From assembly GCA_050247895.1 (NCBI GenBank), contig JBFWTJ010000077.1:1-13875 (forward strand): a stretch of 13,875 nt of DNA, read 5' to 3'. Positions 12,125 to 13,875 of this stretch are shown piece after piece. A program made the position numbers and the translations under genes. The DNA is from CAVPEW01 sp050247895. GTDB taxonomy: Bacteria; Actinomycetota; Acidimicrobiia; Acidimicrobiales; VFJN01. Within the stretch, counting starts at the first letter, position 1; the number at the start of each line of letters is the position of its first letter. Below the pieces are notes generated by a model that saw nothing but the letters and a program-made list of their open reading frames with translations, searched no databases and had not been told where the DNA came from.

Positions 12125-12478
12125 TCAGCCATCGCCCGTGCGGCTCTCGGCCAGCGCCTCGGCCGCGGCCTCGACCGTCTCGGTCACCGGGACGATCCGG
12201 TCGAAGCCCGTCGTGTGGAGCAGGCGGGTCAGGGTGGGCCGGCTGCAGGCGACCACGACGTCGCCGCCCGCCTCGCGGGCCCGGCGGATCCCCCCGATGA
12301 GGGCGCCCAGGCCGGCCGAGTCCATGAAGGGGACGCCCGACAGGTCGATGAGCAGGTACTTCCGGGCCGCCAACTCGACCAACGTCTCGCGGAACTGGCT
12401 CACCGTGTAGGCGTCCAGCTCCCCGAGGGGTCGGCACAGGGTGTAATCGGCGGCATCCTCCACCTGGATGTCGAGCAC
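12125..12478 (-). CDS. STAS-domain anti-sigma factor antagonist (SpoIIAA/RsbV-like)
   Basis: The 117-residue protein is a single STAS domain. It starts with a short strand (LDIQVEDAADYTLCRPLGELDAYTVSQFRETL), then has the core LLIDLSGVPFMDSAGLGALIGG with the conserved phosphorylatable Ser54 in MDSAGL, and ends in helices after LLHTTGFDRIVPV. In the partner-switching systems of this family the unphosphorylated antagonist captures an anti-sigma kinase and frees a sigma factor; a kinase or phosphatase is not in the window. GTG 12478 is chosen because AAGGA (12486-12490) is seven bases before it. GTG 12484, only one base from that site, would add two residues (MPVLD...) and also resembles relatives I recall. 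A -10 box TATCAT at 12511-12516 fits a short leader. It is co-oriented with the cNMP-LuxR gene. Confidence 0.92.
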   Translation of the reverse strand: MLDIQVEDAADYTLCRPLGELDAYTVSQFRETLVELAARKYLLIDLSGVPFMDSAGLGALIGGIRRAREAGGDVVVACSRPTLTRLLHTTGFDRIVPVTETVEAAAEALAESRTGDG

Positions 12479-12510
12479 AGGCACGTCCTTGTCCGGGGGC
12501 GGGCAGGACG

Positions 12511-12516
12511 ATGATA
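12511..12516 (-). promoter_or_regulatory. -10 box TATCAT of the STAS/cNMP-LuxR operon
   Basis: TATCAT on the minus strand matches TANNNT well. A start near 12504 gives a leader of about 25 bases with the AAGGA site at 12486-12490. No clear -35 is seen. The interrupted palindrome at 12517-12528 touches it. Confidence 0.5.
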
Positions 12517-12528
12517 CGGGTTGACCCG
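12517..12528. promoter_or_regulatory. interrupted palindrome CGGGTTGACCCG abutting the -10 box, possible operator
   Basis: CGGGT and ACCCG are inverted around a central TG. The repeat directly adjoins the -10 box on its upstream side, in the spacer of the STAS promoter and within the 107-bp divergent region shared with the receiver gene. Operator function is inferred from position only. Confidence 0.3.
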
Positions 12529-12573
12529 TGGCGCGGGGCCAGGCCGGCCGTGCGGGCGCCCGCCGGGCGGCGG

Positions 12574-12579
12574 TAGCTT
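12574..12579 (+). promoter_or_regulatory. -10 box TAGCTT, leaderless promoter of the receiver-domain gene
   Basis: TAGCTT fits TANNNT and is six bases before the GTG at 12586. No Shine-Dalgarno sequence lies upstream, so the transcript is probably leaderless. Confidence 0.5.
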
Positions 12580-12585
12580 GCGACG

Positions 12586-12996
12586 GTGCCGACCGTGCTG
12601 ATCGCGACCGACGCTGACTCGGTGTTCGCCCAGGTGGACGCCGTCGTGGGCGACGACGACACCACCGTGCTGCGGGTGCGGTCCGGCGAGGTCGTGCGTG
12701 CCGCGGTCGCCGAGTACGAGCCCGACCTGGTCGTGCTCGACCTCCAGATCGGCAACATGGGCGGGATCGCGGCCTGCCTGGCGCTGCGCCACGAGGTGGG
12801 GATGGACCGGCTGCCGGTGGTGCCGGTCCTCCTGCTGCTCGACCGGCCGGCCGACGTCCACCTGGCCCGCCGCTCGGCGGCGGACGGCTGGATCGTCAAG
12901 CCGCTCGATCCGATCAGGCTCCGCCGGGCCGTGGACGCGCTGCTGGCCGACGGCACCTATACCGAGGACGCCGGCTTCCCCACCGTCGAGGTCTGA
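12586..12996 (+). CDS. stand-alone receiver-domain (CheY-like) response regulator
   Basis: The 136-residue protein is essentially one receiver domain: strand 1 TVLIATDADS with acidic residues at 9 and 11, the phospho-acceptor site LVVLDLQIGNMGG with Asp52, and strand 5 WIVKPLDP with the conserved Lys105. The hydroxyl residue normally found at the end of strand 4 is not apparent (VVPVLLLLDRP), so the conformational switch may differ from CheY. There is no output domain, only a short acidic tail. Such proteins work by binding partners, for example a kinase, an anti-sigma protein or a diguanylate enzyme. Its neighbour across a divergent promoter is a STAS protein with a cyclic-nucleotide regulator, so it may feed into the same pathway; that is inference. 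The GTG start follows a -10 box by six bases. A tRNA gene lies downstream. Confidence 0.88.
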   Translation: MPTVLIATDADSVFAQVDAVVGDDDTTVLRVRSGEVVRAAVAEYEPDLVVLDLQIGNMGGIAACLALRHEVGMDRLPVVPVLLLLDRPADVHLARRSAADGWIVKPLDPIRLRRAVDALLADGTYTEDAGFPTVEV

Positions 12997-13047
12997 CCCT
13001 CGCTGGGCGGGCGGCGTTCCCGCTGGGAGGTGCCGGGACCCGTTCGC

Positions 13048-13053
13048 TAGGGT
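13048..13053 (+). promoter_or_regulatory. possible -10 box TAGGGT of tRNA-Pro
   Basis: TAGGGT fits TANNNT and ends ten bases before the mature tRNA 5' end, a usual distance for a tRNA promoter with a very short 5' leader. No convincing -35. Confidence 0.4.
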
Positions 13054-13062
13054 GGCGCCCTC

Positions 13063-13136
13063 CGGGTGGTGGCTCAGCTTGGCAGAGCGCTGCGTTCGGG
13101 ACGCAGAGGTCGGGAGTTCAAATCTCCCCCACCCGA
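13063..13136 (+). tRNA. tRNA-Pro (anticodon CGG)
   Basis: A complete cloverleaf can be drawn. The acceptor stem pairs CGGGTGG (13063-13069) with CCACCCG (13129-13135), and the D stem pairs GCTC (13072-13075) with GAGC (13085-13088). The anticodon stem CTGCG/CGCAG (13090-13094 with 13102-13106) closes the loop TTCGGGA, so the anticodon is CGG at 13097-13099, reading CCG codons. The T stem GGGAG/CTCCC closes the loop TTCAAAT. The discriminator base is A at 13136 and CCA is not encoded. An integrase gene follows 100 bases downstream, so the 3' half is a likely attachment site. Confidence 0.96.
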
Positions 13137-13236
13137 CTAACAAAGTCCAGGTAGAACCGCACTTCTGGCAAACGCCCGCAACGGCTCCGGGAATCATGGG
13201 CACACCGTGGGCACAAATCGGTGTAGTGTCGTGCCC
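13137..13236. other. probable left junction of an integrated element (attL region)
   Basis: The tRNA 3' end is followed by CTAACAAAGTCC and then by about 90 bases of lower-GC DNA before the integrase start. Tyrosine integrases of this kind commonly recombine into the tRNA 3' half and lie next to it. The matching attR copy would be outside the window, so the exact core cannot be set. Confidence 0.45.
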
Positions 13237-13239
13237 ATG
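13195..13239. repeat. 9-bp inverted repeat around the integrase start, possible operator or arm sites
   Basis: CATGGGCAC (13195-13203) and GTGCCCATG (13231-13239) are perfect inverted copies flanking the -10 box; the right copy includes the start codon. GGGCACA also occurs twice in direct orientation at 13198 and 13209, eleven bases apart. This could be an autoregulatory operator or integrase/excisionase arm-binding sites. Confidence 0.4.
13224..13229 (+). promoter_or_regulatory. -10 box TAGTGT of the integrase gene
   Basis: TAGTGT fits TANNNT and lies seven bases before the ATG at 13237, again the leaderless arrangement. It sits between the arms of the 9-bp inverted repeat. Confidence 0.45.
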
Positions 13240-13875
13240 GCGTCGATCTCCTTTGCGGAGCGGACCAACGCCGACGGAACGCTCACGGTCACGGTCCGGT
13301 ACCGAGACGCTGCTGGCCGGCAGCGCAAGAAGGCCTTCCGTGAAACGACCGAAGCCAAATCCCGTCGTGCGGCGCGGGAACACGCCGCACGCTTGCGGGT
13401 CCAGCTCGCGGACGGCGACTACTTCGATCCAGGCCGAGGCAAGCGACCCTTCGGGGAAGTTGCATCGGAGTGGCTGAATGAGGCGAACTCGGCCAAGCGC
13501 GAGAGCGCGTGGGCACGAGACGAGATCGTGATTCGAGTCCATCTCGCCCCGATCGTCGATGTGCCGATCGCGAAGGTGCAGCCCAAGGATGTTCGAGCGC
13601 TTGTCGGTGAGTGGAGCCGCTCGCTGGCCCCGCGCACCGTGCATCGCAACTACGGGGTTCTCCGGGCCATCTGCCGGTGGGCGGAAGGAGAAGACATCAT
13701 TCGCCGGTCGCCCTGCAGGGGTGTGGTGCTGCCGTCGAAGGGTGGGCAGGTTGCGGGGCGTGTTCTGACTGCTGAGGAACTCGTTCGGCTGGTCGGCGCG
13801 ATGGGGCCCGAGCATCAAGCCATGGTGTGGTTGTTGGCCCTGCTCGGGCTCTGGGGGGGTGAGGCCGCAGCAGTC
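13237..13875 (+). CDS. tyrosine-type site-specific integrase, N-terminal part (3' end outside window)
   Basis: The frame is open from the ATG at 13237 to the window end, giving 213 residues. The start MASISFAERTNADGTLTVTVRYRDAAG is the arm-binding domain of phage/ICE integrases, a beta-sheet with a basic loop. A SAM-like core-binding domain follows (FGEVASEWLNEA...LAPRTVHRNYGVLRAICRWAEGEDIIRRSPC), and then the beginning of the catalytic domain (RVLTAEELVRLVGAMGPEHQAMVWLLALLGLWGGEAAAV). Box I of the family is normally GLRxGE with the first catalytic Arg; here it reads GLWGGE, with Trp in the Arg position. Either the enzyme is defective or two bases near the end are wrong. Codons ending in A or T (TTT, GAA, AAA, ATT, GTT) are commoner than in the flanking genes, in keeping with foreign origin. 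It sits next to tRNA-Pro and points into the presumed element. Confidence 0.9.
   Translation, partial: MASISFAERTNADGTLTVTVRYRDAAGRQRKKAFRETTEAKSRRAAREHAARLRVQLADGDYFDPGRGKRPFGEVASEWLNEANSAKRESAWARDEIVIRVHLAPIVDVPIAKVQPKDVRALVGEWSRSLAPRTVHRNYGVLRAICRWAEGEDIIRRSPCRGVVLPSKGGQVAGRVLTAEELVRLVGAMGPEHQAMVWLLALLGLWGGEAAAV

Noticed and set aside
12075..12956. A 550-codon minus-strand frame extending the cNMP-LuxR gene upstream
   Set aside because: The extension covers the STAS and receiver genes in other frames and has no protein-like sequence; the family domain starts just after ATG 12074.
12400..13818. A 472-codon minus-strand frame across the tRNA and integrase region
   Set aside because: It crosses a tRNA gene and the antisense of two convincing genes, with no recognisable domain.
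1..13875. CRISPR array, insertion sequence or toxin-antitoxin pair
   Set aside because: No regularly spaced direct repeats, no transposase motifs or terminal inverted repeats, and no small paired genes of that type were seen.

Overview
The window is very GC-rich chromosomal DNA. It carries a WhiB protein, an Mrp without the usual CxxC, an ArsA-like ATPase pair and many promoters of the leaderless type, in which a TANNNT -10 box lies 6-8 bases before the start codon. Together these point to an actinobacterium. The protein sequences look closest to what I remember of Acidimicrobiia (Ilumatobacter/Iamia-like bacteria), but the class is an inference. Seventeen protein genes and one tRNA are supported; the first and last genes are cut by the window edges.

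Region 1 (1-3413): the DNA-binding end of an OmpR-type response regulator (+), then a tightly packed minus-strand operon. This operon encodes a compact [2Fe-2S]/molybdenum-hydroxylase-like fusion, a RidA-family deaminase and a 52-residue membrane protein. A Tat-exported lipoprotein with a thioredoxin-like fold diverges from the operon; the two -10 boxes overlap by two bases.

Region 2 (3414-5694) is an iron-sulfur block: an A-type Fe-S carrier (IscA/ErpA-like), a SufR-like regulator with C-terminal cysteines, and the divergent Mrp/ApbC Fe-S scaffold ATPase. The regulator and Mrp share a 43-bp divergent promoter region. The regulator probably senses cluster or redox status and controls its neighbours.

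Region 3 (5695-11128) holds a metallo-beta-lactamase-fold hydrolase (LACTB2-like) with FxsA upstream of it, a WhiB regulator with a good promoter, a long NfeD protein with degenerate protease motifs, and a translationally coupled pair of ArsA-like ATPases. WhiB, paired ArsA-like ATPases, MBL hydrolase, RidA and a cyclic-nucleotide regulator occur together, in another order, in the mycobacterial whiB4/Rv3679-Rv3680 neighbourhood (from memory). The window therefore looks like a rearranged relative of a conserved actinobacterial redox and envelope locus.

Region 4 (11129-12996) is signalling. An intergenic stretch with three hairpins ends the ArsA operon. Facing it is a minus-strand pair: a STAS anti-sigma-antagonist and an unusual protein joining a cyclic-nucleotide-binding domain to a LuxR-type HTH. 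A stand-alone receiver protein diverges from this pair.

Region 5 (12997-13875): tRNA-Pro(CGG) followed by a tyrosine integrase pointing away from it, the usual left boundary of an element integrated at a tRNA 3' end. The integrase runs off the window and has Trp where the first catalytic Arg is expected.
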